Part shown: positions 1-5,762 of the stretch, in pieces | Numbering within the stretch: the first letter of the stretch is position 1 | Layout of the letters: every line of letters begins with the position of its first letter | Assembly: GCA_028702975.1 (NCBI GenBank) | Contig: JAQVNT010000104.1 | Location: 1 to 6,074, forward strand | Origin: Candidatus Delongbacteria bacterium | Lineage (GTDB): Bacteria; UBA4055 | DNA: 6,074 nucleotides | Direction of reading: 5' to 3' | Position numbers and translations under genes: made by a program | The notes under the pieces: model-generated | Seen by the model: only the letters and a program-made list of their open reading frames with translations | Told to the model about the DNA's origin: nothing | Database searches by the model: none

Positions 1-3
1 AAT

Positions 4-138
4 ATGCGGATTCGTCGGTATACGGGGAAAGATGCCCAGGAAGCAATGCTGAAGGTTAAGGTGGATTTAGGCAATGAAGCCATTATTTTAAGCACCCAGG
101 AAATATTGACGACTACTGCTTCCCGCATTTCTGCATGA
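4..138 (+). pseudogene. flhF: FlhF N-terminal fragment, broken
   Basis: Translation from the ATG at 4 gives 44 residues. The first 31 or so (starting MRIRRYTGKDAQEAM and ending in NEAIILST) match the N-terminus of FlhF, the SRP-family GTPase that positions and regulates flagella. FlhF is normally over 350 residues, and after IILST one expects a basic stretch such as RKIRQKG. Instead the frame reads QEILTTTASRISA and stops at 136-138. The B, N and G domains are absent. The stop overlaps the ATG at 135 as ATGA, but I think this is chance. The window begins three bases before the ATG, so no ribosome binding site can be seen. The style resembles clostridial FlhF, and no other flagellar gene is present. 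The fragment is either a real remnant of a rearrangement or the edge of a chimeric contig. I am confident in the family and unsure of its biological reality. Confidence 0.6.
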
Positions 139-977
139 TCAAACCTCAGCTGATCGAAGGAACGACAGTGAACGGGCTCGGAAAGGATATAGCAGAAAGA
201 TTTTTTAATATGAACAGAAATACGAAATTCGAGAACAGCTGGCATTTCATGTCCGCCTTCGATCCGGAAGTCAAAGGACTGGGAAAAAGGGAGTCTGCCG
301 TATGTGAACGGGCGCTGGTCGATCTGAAGCGGATCGCGGGTAAGGTGGCGAGACTCTCGCAGAGGACTCTGCCCGCACAGCCAGGAAGGCATGACGGACT
401 GTTTCTCTATTTTGCAGACTTCGGCAAAGTCTGGCTGTCAACGGAGTTCATCTGGTTCGGGCAGAGGCGCGTCTCCGACGACCCGGCGGCGCCGTCGAGA
501 TCTTATCTCAAGATCGAGGAGGCGTACCGCGCGTTCGGGTGTGAGCCTGAGTCAGGCGAATCGGTGTGCGATCTGGGCGCGGCGCCGGGAGGATGGAGCT
601 ACAGCGCGGCAAAGCGCGGCGCAAGGGTTACAGCCGTTGACAACGGCGAACTCAAGGCCGGCGCAAAGGGCAATGCGAACATTACCCGCCTTGCCGCGGA
701 CGCGTTCACTTTCGTACCTGACAAAAAGTACGACTGGCTTTTCTGCGATATGGTCGAGCACCCCAACATGGTAACAAAACTTTTAGAAAAGTGGATAAAG
801 AACAAATGGAGCAGAAAATTCATCGTGAACTTAAAATTCGGCCGCGTCGATCCCATCCAGCTCCTTGAAAAACTTAATTCTCCCGAGCTCATACTAAAAA
901 AAAGGTGCCTTAAATTCGGCATAAAACACCTTTATCACGACAGAGATGAAATAACGGTCTTCGGAATTCTGGAATAA
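135..977 (+). CDS. rlmM: RlmM-type 23S rRNA 2'-O-ribose methyltransferase, 5'-truncated
   Basis: This is an FtsJ/RrmJ-fold SAM-dependent methyltransferase. The E. coli RlmM prototype methylates the 2'-OH of C2498 in 23S rRNA. The 280 residues contain SRSYLKIEEA with K126, SAM motif I CDLGAAPGGW at 145-154, an acidic loop VDNG at 168-171, CDMVEHP with D205, VNLKF with K234, and YHDRDEITVFG with E272. K126-D205-K234-E272 forms the K-D-K-E catalytic tetrad. E. coli RlmM is about 366 residues with an N-terminal THUMP-like region, so the 5' end is missing here. The open frame continues upstream of 135 to a stop at 75-77, with coding-like residues (GNIDDYCFPHFC), and contains no usable start codon. 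The ATG at 135 has no Shine-Dalgarno, unlike the other genes here. The middle (about 430-700) is much richer in GC than the 3' third. The family call is firm, but the start is probably not native and function is doubtful. Confidence 0.8.
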   Translation: MIKPQLIEGTTVNGLGKDIAERFFNMNRNTKFENSWHFMSAFDPEVKGLGKRESAVCERALVDLKRIAGKVARLSQRTLPAQPGRHDGLFLYFADFGKVWLSTEFIWFGQRRVSDDPAAPSRSYLKIEEAYRAFGCEPESGESVCDLGAAPGGWSYSAAKRGARVTAVDNGELKAGAKGNANITRLAADAFTFVPDKKYDWLFCDMVEHPNMVTKLLEKWIKNKWSRKFIVNLKFGRVDPIQLLEKLNSPELILKKRCLKFGIKHLYHDRDEITVFGILE

Positions 978-985
978 TTTTTATC

Positions 986-1016
986 TTGATTTAACACTTC
1001 CTTTCATATTATATTG
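986..1016 (+). promoter_or_regulatory. candidate promoter for the 1046-1709 operon
   Basis: TTG at 986-988, then 20 bases, then TTATATTG at 1009-1016. The spacing equals that of the much better rpoD promoter at 4583-4613, and the second box fits TAnnTTTG at four of six fixed positions. Read instead as a sigma-70 promoter, TTGATT (986-991) and TATATT (1010-1015) are 18 bases apart. It lies in the AT-rich 68-base gap between the methyltransferase gene and the small membrane protein. Sequence pattern only. Confidence 0.4.
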
Positions 1017-1045
1017 TATTATCATTCAATTTACGGAGAAGCATT

Positions 1046-1225
1046 ATGGAACTTTATGACCTTGTAATGCCTTTGGGCATAATTACCTATGTGCTCATTG
1101 CTTTCGCGGTACTCACAGGCAAACGCGTAATAAAACTTCATCCAAGATGGCACAGGATAGCAGCAGGTTTCGCGCTAGCTTTCGCGACCATGCACGCCGG
1201 GATCGTCATCTACTTAAAAATTTAA
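1046..1225 (+). CDS. 59-residue two-helix membrane protein, possible b-heme binder
   Basis: This small gene starts at ATG 1046, seven bases after a GGAG Shine-Dalgarno (1035-1038), and ends with TAA at 1223-1225. The protein has no signal peptide in the usual sense but shows two hydrophobic segments, about residues 7-24 and 38-57, joined by a short basic loop (GKRVIKLHPRWHR). By the positive-inside rule that loop faces the cytoplasm. H36 and H50 sit on the second helix with 13 residues between them. This is the spacing of paired heme-ligating histidines within one helix of ferric reductases and NADPH oxidases, and the HR..G.AL....H pattern also recalls them. H32 is an extra histidine. A single unit is too small to hold a heme, so an oligomer would be needed. 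It lies 19 bases before the secreted SOR-like gene and is almost certainly co-transcribed with it. I recognise no named family, and heme binding is inference. Confidence 0.75.
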   Translation: MELYDLVMPLGIITYVLIAFAVLTGKRVIKLHPRWHRIAAGFALAFATMHAGIVIYLKI

Positions 1226-1244
1226 ACCAAAACAGGAGAAAAAA

Positions 1245-1709
1245 ATGAAAAAAATTATCGTAACGCTACTCTCAGCCGCACTGGCGCTATCACTTTATGC
1301 CCATCCCGCAACTGACATCAAGGCTAAATTCAGCGCTCCGGCCAAAAACCTCGTTCTGACCTACCTTCATCCTGTCAAAGATGAGAAATCACACTACATC
1401 TCAGAAGTTAAGATCGAACTGAACGGCAAGACCGTCATCACGCAGACACTTTCTCTTCAGGACAATCAGGCATCCGGAAATCTTACCTACAAGATACCTG
1501 AGGCTAAAGAAGGCGACAAGATAACGATCAAAACGAAATGCAACAAGATCGGCAGCAAGGAGATGACCATAACAGTGGCCGGACTGAAAGAACCGGTGAA
1601 TAAAGAGGTTCCGGAAGCAGTTCCGGAAAAAGAAGCTGAACCTGCAAAACAGGCAGTACCTTTAAAGGATGCAAAGATATCGCCCAAAGTTCCTGTCAAT
1701 TCAAAATAG
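1245..1709 (+). CDS. secreted protein with superoxide-reductase-like (desulfoferrodoxin) core
   Basis: A 154-residue exported protein with GGAG (1235-1238) six bases before the ATG. Residues 1-19 form a signal peptide (KK, hydrophobic stretch, ending LYA). Cleavage after A19 would leave a mature N-terminus of HPATDI. Residues 20-112 look like an all-beta, Ig-like domain similar to the ferrous-iron domain of superoxide reductase/neelaredoxin. LHPVKDEKSHYISEVKIEL (H42, H50) parallels the SOR HPM..EH.I..IEL segment, and KTKCNKIG (C99) parallels its C-N-x-H-G segment. The usual histidine after the cysteine is isoleucine here, while H20 could be another ligand. Residues 113-154 are a Pro/Glu/Lys/Ala-rich low-complexity tail, likely a flexible linker. 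SORs reduce superoxide to peroxide at an Fe(His)4Cys site. With only three His and one Cys, activity may differ. It is the second gene of an operon with the two-helix membrane protein. The domain assignment rests on motif memory, not a search. Confidence 0.72.
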   Translation: MKKIIVTLLSAALALSLYAHPATDIKAKFSAPAKNLVLTYLHPVKDEKSHYISEVKIELNGKTVITQTLSLQDNQASGNLTYKIPEAKEGDKITIKTKCNKIGSKEMTITVAGLKEPVNKEVPEAVPEKEAEPAKQAVPLKDAKISPKVPVNSK

Positions 1710-1721
1710 GAAACAAAGGAT

Positions 1722-1752
1722 AAAAAAAAGCCGCTTCGAAGCGGCTTTTTTT
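1722..1752. terminator. bidirectional rho-independent terminator
   Basis: A perfect 16-base palindrome GCCGCTTCGAAGCGGC (1730-1745) is flanked by eight A on the left (1722-1729) and seven T on the right (1746-1752). Read on either strand it gives a GC-rich hairpin followed by a U-tract. It therefore ends both the operon arriving from the left and ppdK arriving from the right, whose stop codon is 19 bases away. Confidence 0.93.
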
Positions 1753-1770
1753 ATAGCTGAAATTTAAAGT

Positions 1771-4461
1771 CTAGTGGTGGTCGTGTCCGCATCCGCAGTC
1801 ATGATCGTGATCATCGCCGCAGCCGCAGTCGTCATCCCCGCATCCGCACTCCTCGTAAGGATAGTTTATCGCAGCGTGAGCGGCAGCCAGTCTCGCGATC
1901 GGTACTCTGTAAGGCGAGCAGCTTACTTCGTCCAATCCGATCATGTGGCAGAATTCTACAGAATCGGGATCTCCCCCGTGCTCTCCGCATATGCCGATGT
2001 GGATATTCGGATTAGCTTCTTTTGCCGTTATGATGCAGTGCTGCATCAATTTGCCTACTCCGTCCCTGTCTATCGTCTGGAAGGGGTCTTTCTCATAAAT
2101 GCCCTTGTCAACATACTTCGTTAAGAAGCTGCCGGCGTCATCCCTTGAGAAACCGCATGTCATCTGCGTAAGGTCGTTGGTTCCGAAGCTCATAAAATCG
2201 CAGAAAGGCGCGAATTCGTCTGCTGTCAGAGCCGCTCTCGGCACTTCGATCATAGTTCCGATCTTGTAATCCACTTTTCCTTTTGCTCCGAGCTCTTCGG
2301 CAACAGCTTCGATAATATCTTTAACTATCGTGTACTCTTTAAGTATTCCCGTCAGAGGAACTTCGATCCACGGTTTTGAATCTTTTACGTTAAGAGCTGC
2401 TTTGAAAACTGCTCTTGCCTGCATTTTAGCTATCTCGGGATAAACTATGGCAAGACGGCATCCCCTGAATCCGAGCATCGGGTTGAACTCGTGGAGGCTG
2501 TCGATCGTGTGCTTAAGCTGTTCTACCGTAACGCCTATCTCTTTAGCCACTCCTACGATATCCTCTTCCTCTTTCGGCAGAAACTCATGCAGCGGCGGGT
2601 CAAGAAGCCTGATTATCATCGGCTTTCCTTCGAGGACTTTGAACATTTCCTCGAAATCTTTCTGCTGGTAAGGCTCGATCTTGGCGAGCGCTTTTTCCCT
2701 TTCGGGAGTAGCTTTTGCCACGATCATCTCTCTTACGGCCTTTATCCTTGAAGCCTCGAAGAACATGTGCTCAGTCCTGCAGAGCCCGATTCCTTCCGCG
2801 CCGAATTTGACAGCTACGGCTGTATCGTGCGGTGTGTCAGCGTTCGTTTTTATAAGAAGTTCTCTGAATTCATCAGCCCATTCCATCAGCGTTCCGAAAT
2901 CACCTGAAAGTTCAGGATCGACTACCGGAATAGATCCGCCGTAAACCGTTCCCTCGCTTCCGTTAAGAGTGATAACATCGCCCTCGTTGAATACTTTGTC
3001 TCCGAAAGCCAATGTTTTGTTCTCTTCACTAATTTTTGCGTCCGAACATCCGGCCACACAGCATTTTCCCATGCCTCTCGCTACTACGGCGGCGTGAGAT
3101 GTCATTCCGCCTCTCGCGGTTAAAATACCCTGCGAAGCGTTCATTCCGATAAGGTCTTCCGGAGATGTCTCGTTCCTGACAAGAATGACCTTTTCGCCTT
3201 CCTCGTTCCTTTCGTGAGCCAGATGCGCATCAAAAACGATCTTGCCTACTGCTGCGCCGGGCGATGCTGGAAGTCCTTTGCCTAAAGGAGTCATTCCTCT
3301 TACGATCTTCATGTCAAGCTGCGGGTGCAGAAGCTGGTCGAGCTGAGCGGGCTTTACCCTTAATATAGCTTCTTCTTTAGTTATCAGCTCTTCGCCGCAC
3401 ATATCGACTGCCATTTTTACTGCTGCCGCTGCTGTTCTTTTTCCGTTCCTTGTCTGGAGCATCCATAGTTTTCCTTCCTCTATCGTGAACTCCATGTCCT
3501 GCATATCTTTATAGTGTTTCTCCAAACCGTCCCTGTATGAAACAAGTTCGTCATAAACTGCTTTGTTCTGCTTTTCCAGAGTGTCTATCGGATGAGGTGT
3601 TCTGATACCTGCCACAACATCTTCGCCCTGTGCGTTCATCAGGTACTCGCCGTAGAATTTATTTTCACCGGTGCTCGGGTTTCTTGTAAAACATACTCCA
3701 GTTCCGCTTGTTTCGCCTTTGTTACCGAAGACCATCACCTGAACGTTCACGGCTGTTCCGGCGAGGTTTTTAAGATCGTTAAGTTTTCTGTACAGAATAG
3801 CCCTGTCGTTATTCCATGATCTAAAGACCGCTTCGATCGACATGTGAAGCTGTTCGTGAGGGTCCTGAGGAAATTTTTTGCCTTTTGCCTTTTCGACAGC
3901 ATTCTCGAACCTTGTAATTACCTCTTTAAGGTCATCTGCTGTAAGGTCGGTATCGAATTTTGCGCCTTTAGCTTCTTTTACGGCATGAAGTTCTTTTTCA
4001 AAAACCTCTCCAGGAACTTCCATGACCACATCACCGAACATCTGAATGAACCTTCTGTATGAGTCATATCCGAATCTTTTATTTCCTGTTTTTTTGATGA
4101 TCCCTTCAACCGACACATCGTTGAGTCCGAGATTAAGAACTGTGTCCATCATTCCGGGCATCGATGCGGCTGCTCCAGATCTTACCGAAAGAAGAAGAGG
4201 ATCTTCGTTGTCGCCAAGTTTTTTGCCCATTTTTTCTTCGACGGCTTTAAGATGCTCTTTATATTCGGCGATGATCTCATCCGACATCCTGTTCTTTCCG
4301 TCTTTGTAATAATCCTGACACGCTGCTGTTGAGATCGTAAATCCGGGAGGTACCGGGATCCCTAGTTTTGTCATCTCGGCAAGGTTGGCTCCTTTTCCGC
4401 CGAGTACTTCCTTCATCGAGGCGTCGCCTTCGCTGAAATCGTAAACGAATTTGTTTGTCAT
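1771..4461 (-). CDS. ppdK: pyruvate, phosphate dikinase with metal-binding C-terminal tail
   Basis: The enzyme interconverts pyruvate + ATP + Pi and PEP + AMP + PPi in the cytoplasm. Many anaerobes use it in PPi-linked glycolysis or for PEP formation. The 896 residues contain all three parts. The N-terminal ATP-grasp domain has GGKGANLAEM at 21-30 and SVRSGAAASMPGMMDT at 92-107. The swivelling phosphohistidine domain has GGMTSHAAVVARG with catalytic H456 and the neighbouring regulatory-type T454. The C-terminal PEP/pyruvate TIM barrel has GLCRTEHMF, MSFGTNDLTQ at 757-766 and GICGEHGGDP with catalytic C825. The clostridial enzyme is 874 residues. The excess here is a tail at 871-896 with three CGCG units, six Cys, five His and eight Asp. 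The start is set by MTNKFVY and a GGTGG ribosome site (complement of 4466-4470). It is a monocistronic gene, convergent with the small operon and divergent from rpoD. Function is essentially certain; the role of the tail is unknown. Confidence 0.98.
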   Translation of the reverse strand: MTNKFVYDFSEGDASMKEVLGGKGANLAEMTKLGIPVPPGFTISTAACQDYYKDGKNRMSDEIIAEYKEHLKAVEEKMGKKLGDNEDPLLLSVRSGAAASMPGMMDTVLNLGLNDVSVEGIIKKTGNKRFGYDSYRRFIQMFGDVVMEVPGEVFEKELHAVKEAKGAKFDTDLTADDLKEVITRFENAVEKAKGKKFPQDPHEQLHMSIEAVFRSWNNDRAILYRKLNDLKNLAGTAVNVQVMVFGNKGETSGTGVCFTRNPSTGENKFYGEYLMNAQGEDVVAGIRTPHPIDTLEKQNKAVYDELVSYRDGLEKHYKDMQDMEFTIEEGKLWMLQTRNGKRTAAAAVKMAVDMCGEELITKEEAILRVKPAQLDQLLHPQLDMKIVRGMTPLGKGLPASPGAAVGKIVFDAHLAHERNEEGEKVILVRNETSPEDLIGMNASQGILTARGGMTSHAAVVARGMGKCCVAGCSDAKISEENKTLAFGDKVFNEGDVITLNGSEGTVYGGSIPVVDPELSGDFGTLMEWADEFRELLIKTNADTPHDTAVAVKFGAEGIGLCRTEHMFFEASRIKAVREMIVAKATPEREKALAKIEPYQQKDFEEMFKVLEGKPMIIRLLDPPLHEFLPKEEEDIVGVAKEIGVTVEQLKHTIDSLHEFNPMLGFRGCRLAIVYPEIAKMQARAVFKAALNVKDSKPWIEVPLTGILKEYTIVKDIIEAVAEELGAKGKVDYKIGTMIEVPRAALTADEFAPFCDFMSFGTNDLTQMTCGFSRDDAGSFLTKYVDKGIYEKDPFQTIDRDGVGKLMQHCIITAKEANPNIHIGICGEHGGDPDSVEFCHMIGLDEVSCSPYRVPIARLAAAHAAINYPYEECGCGDDDCGCGDDHDHDCGCGHDHH

Positions 4462-4507
4462 TTTTCCACCTTATTTTAATGTTTTTGCAATCGTTTTCAA
4501 CGCGTGC

Positions 4508-4538
4508 GGAAGTTAAGAAATTTACAGACCATAGTCAA
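4508..4538 (-). promoter_or_regulatory. weak candidate ppdK promoter
   Basis: On the minus strand TTG (complement of 4536-4538, within TTGACT) is followed after 20 bases by TAACTTCC (complement of 4508-4515). Only the TA and TT of TAnnTTTG match, but the spacing equals that of the other candidate promoters here. It would give a leader of roughly 40 bases before the ppdK start. An alternative second box is TAAATTTC (complement of 4517-4524), with less suitable spacing. This is tentative. Confidence 0.25.
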
Positions 4539-4582
4539 TACAAATAATATTATATTTTTGTTAAAGTTTTTTAATATTTATG

Positions 4583-4613
4583 TTGCTTTTTCCGTTTTTT
4601 TTTGTTATCTTTG
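4583..4613 (+). promoter_or_regulatory. Bacteroidetes-type promoter of rpoD
   Basis: TTG at 4583-4585, a 20-base spacer rich in T, and TATCTTTG at 4606-4613. This is an exact match to TAnnTTTG, the -7 element known for Bacteroidetes primary sigma factor. The gene it precedes encodes a sigma factor of that same type, so self-recognition is coherent. Transcription would begin around 4618-4622, leaving a leader of about 65 bases. Confidence 0.6.
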
Positions 4614-4622
4614 GGAGTTCGT

Positions 4623-4650
4623 TGCCGCAGGCACAAACTATTTAAAATAG
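4623..4650 (+). repeat. two small inverted repeats in the rpoD leader
   Basis: TGCC-GCA-GGCA (4623-4633) can form a short hairpin, and CTATTT-A-AAATAG (4638-4650) is a perfect 13-base palindrome. Both lie between the likely transcription start and the AAGGAAGG ribosome site. They could be an RNA structure, an operator, or chance in AT-rich DNA. The remaining bases of the 222-bp ppdK-rpoD gap hold only the promoters and ribosome sites listed. Confidence 0.35.
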
Positions 4651-4683
4651 CTATAATTTTTTCAAAAGGAAGGTAATCGTATT

Positions 4684-5541
4684 ATGATGTATGTAGGATA
4701 TCGTTCCAACAAATCACTCAACGAATATCTCAAGGAAATCAGCAGAGAAAACCTTCTCACCGCTGATGAAGAGGTCGAACTGACCAAGATAATGAAGACA
4801 AAAGGCGTAAAAGCCCAGAAAGCCAAAGAAAAAATGATTAAATCGAACCTCAGGTTCGTGGTTTCTGTTGCAAAACAGTACAAAAACCAGGGACTGAGCT
4901 TCAACGATCTTATCAACGAGGGAAATCTCGGACTGATAAAAGCCGCGTCCAGATTCGATGAGACGAAAGGCTACAAATTCATCTCATACGCAGTATGGTG
5001 GATCAGACAGTCGATACTCCAGGCTCTGGCTGAGCAGTCAAGGGTAGTAAGGCTTCCGTCTAACAAGATTTCCGTACTGAACAAGATACACAAAACAAGG
5101 TCAGCTCTGCAGAACAAGTTCGAAAGGGAACCGACCATGGAAGAGATCGCAGGTATCATGGACACGACCGAAGACGAGATATACAACACATTAAAGATAT
5201 CGGGACAGCATCTTTCCATTGACTCGCCTATCAAGGACGGTGAGGACAACAGACTTATCGATGTGCTCAAATCAGACCAGTCACCGCAGCCTGACTCGGA
5301 GATAACGGACTTCTCGCTTTCGGTTGAGATCGAAAGAGCGCTCGCAACACTCTCAAAAAGAGAGAAAGAAGTCATAACGATGTATTTCGGCATTGACCGC
5401 TACGAACCGCTCACGCTTGAAGAGATCGGTCAGGAACTTTCTTTGACAAGGGAAAGAATAAGACAGATCAAAGAGAAAGCTCTTCAGCGACTCAGACACA
5501 AAAGCCGCTCAAAAACATTGAAAATGTACCTTGACAGATAA
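4684..5541 (+). CDS. rpoD: primary RNA polymerase sigma factor, short RpoD/SigA
   Basis: The housekeeping sigma-70 subunit, which directs RNA polymerase to promoters. The 285 residues lack region 1.1 and the non-conserved insert, the compact form typical of Bacteroidetes and relatives. Region 1.2 covers about 10-40 (SLNEYLKEISRENLLT). Region 2 covers 51-121, with NLRFVVSVAKQY, LINEGNLGLIKA, and the melting/-10 helix containing W105, W106 and Q109. Region 3 covers about 125-200, and region 4 about 213-275 with the helix-turn-helix LTLEEIGQELSLTRERIRQI for -35 contact. In the -10 helix, the residue aligned to E. coli T440 is L112, as in Bacteroidetes RpoD, which fits the TAnnTTTG promoter upstream. 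The ATG at 4684 is preferred over 4687 because AAGGAAGG (4666-4673) lies ten bases away. It is transcribed alone and ends at a strong terminator. Function is certain; the status as primary sigma factor is very likely from similarity. Confidence 0.97.
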   Translation: MMYVGYRSNKSLNEYLKEISRENLLTADEEVELTKIMKTKGVKAQKAKEKMIKSNLRFVVSVAKQYKNQGLSFNDLINEGNLGLIKAASRFDETKGYKFISYAVWWIRQSILQALAEQSRVVRLPSNKISVLNKIHKTRSALQNKFEREPTMEEIAGIMDTTEDEIYNTLKISGQHLSIDSPIKDGEDNRLIDVLKSDQSPQPDSEITDFSLSVEIERALATLSKREKEVITMYFGIDRYEPLTLEEIGQELSLTRERIRQIKEKALQRLRHKSRSKTLKMYLDR

Positions 5542-5546
5542 ATTCT

Positions 5547-5571
5547 AAAACCGGCAAAAGCCGGTTTTTTT
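5547..5571 (+). terminator. rho-independent terminator of rpoD
   Basis: CCGGC (5551-5555), loop AAAA, GCCGG (5560-5564), then seven T (5565-5571). Four A before the stem can pair with the first T's. It begins five bases after the rpoD stop. Confidence 0.92.
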
Positions 5572-5576
5572 ATACC

Positions 5577-5607
5577 TTGACTTGTAAGCAGTTTATAATT
5601 AAATTTA
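5577..5607 (+). promoter_or_regulatory. candidate promoter for the tupA leader
   Basis: TTG at 5577-5579, 20 bases, then TAAATTTA at 5600-5607, differing from TAnnTTTG only at the last base. The spacing is identical to that of the rpoD promoter. Transcription would start near 5612-5616, just ahead of the structured leader RNA. A TATAAT at 5594-5599 also exists, but its nearest TTGACT is only 11 bases away. Confidence 0.5.
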
Positions 5608-5631
5608 CACCCGTTCCGTTTTTTCAGGAAC

Positions 5632-5724
5632 ACTCCGAGTTCCGTTGCCTAAGGGTCATGCCTATGGCGCGTAACCGACGGGTTGAGCCCGAAAGAGTTC
5701 AGCCTCCCGCGTTTGGAAAGGAGA
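5632..5724 (+). promoter_or_regulatory. structured leader RNA, probable molybdenum/tungsten-cofactor riboswitch
   Basis: A compact RNA domain between a promoter and the tungstate-transport gene. CTCC (5633-5636) pairs with GGAG (5720-5723) to close it. CCGTTG (5642-5647) pairs with CGACGG (5676-5681). Inside, CCTAAG (5648-5653) faces TATGG (5663-5667), the exact canonical 11-nt GAAA-tetraloop receptor, capped by a small hairpin. GGTTGA (5681-5686) pairs with TCAGCC (5699-5704) and is capped by a GAAA loop (5691-5694) that can dock in that receptor; G5681 is claimed by both helices, so one loses an end pair. GCCTCCCG and GGAAAGGAG complete the 3' side. Position before a Mo/W uptake gene and overall look suggest the Moco/Tuco riboswitch class, which is known from such genes. 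The structure was worked out by hand. The class assignment is from memory and less sure than the existence of a structured RNA. Confidence 0.65.
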
Positions 5725-5762
5725 AAAAGATTCGAAAGCTGAATACTCATTCCATTCGCATA

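Noticed and set aside
135..138. ATGA overlap suggesting translational coupling of the 44-codon ORF to the methyltransferase
   Set aside because: The upstream ORF is an FlhF start that loses homology near base 95, and the methyltransferase frame seems to continue upstream of the ATG; the overlap is likely chance.
896..903. Run of eight A in the methyltransferase gene as a possible frameshift site
   Set aside because: The frame after the run still encodes the conserved HDRDEITVFG motif with the catalytic glutamate, so no shift is needed.
391..922. Long reading frames overlapping the methyltransferase gene on both strands
   Set aside because: They are GC-driven shadows of the methyltransferase frame, which carries all the catalytic motifs; their translations are low in complexity and match nothing.
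1774..4309. Several plus-strand open frames across ppdK
   Set aside because: All lie opposite the intact ppdK gene, lack ribosome sites, and show no family motifs.
4652..4657. Perfect TATAAT upstream of rpoD
   Set aside because: There is no -35-like element at 16-18 bases, and transcription from it would start at or inside the ribosome site. The TATCTTTG promoter is better placed.
5632..5724. c-di-GMP-I (GEMM) riboswitch, because of GCCTCC, a GAAA loop and a tetraloop receptor
   Set aside because: In GEMM RNAs the GNRA hairpin comes before the receptor hairpin, and the CACGCACAGGGCAAACC core is present. Here the order is reversed and that core is missing, and the downstream gene is metal transport.
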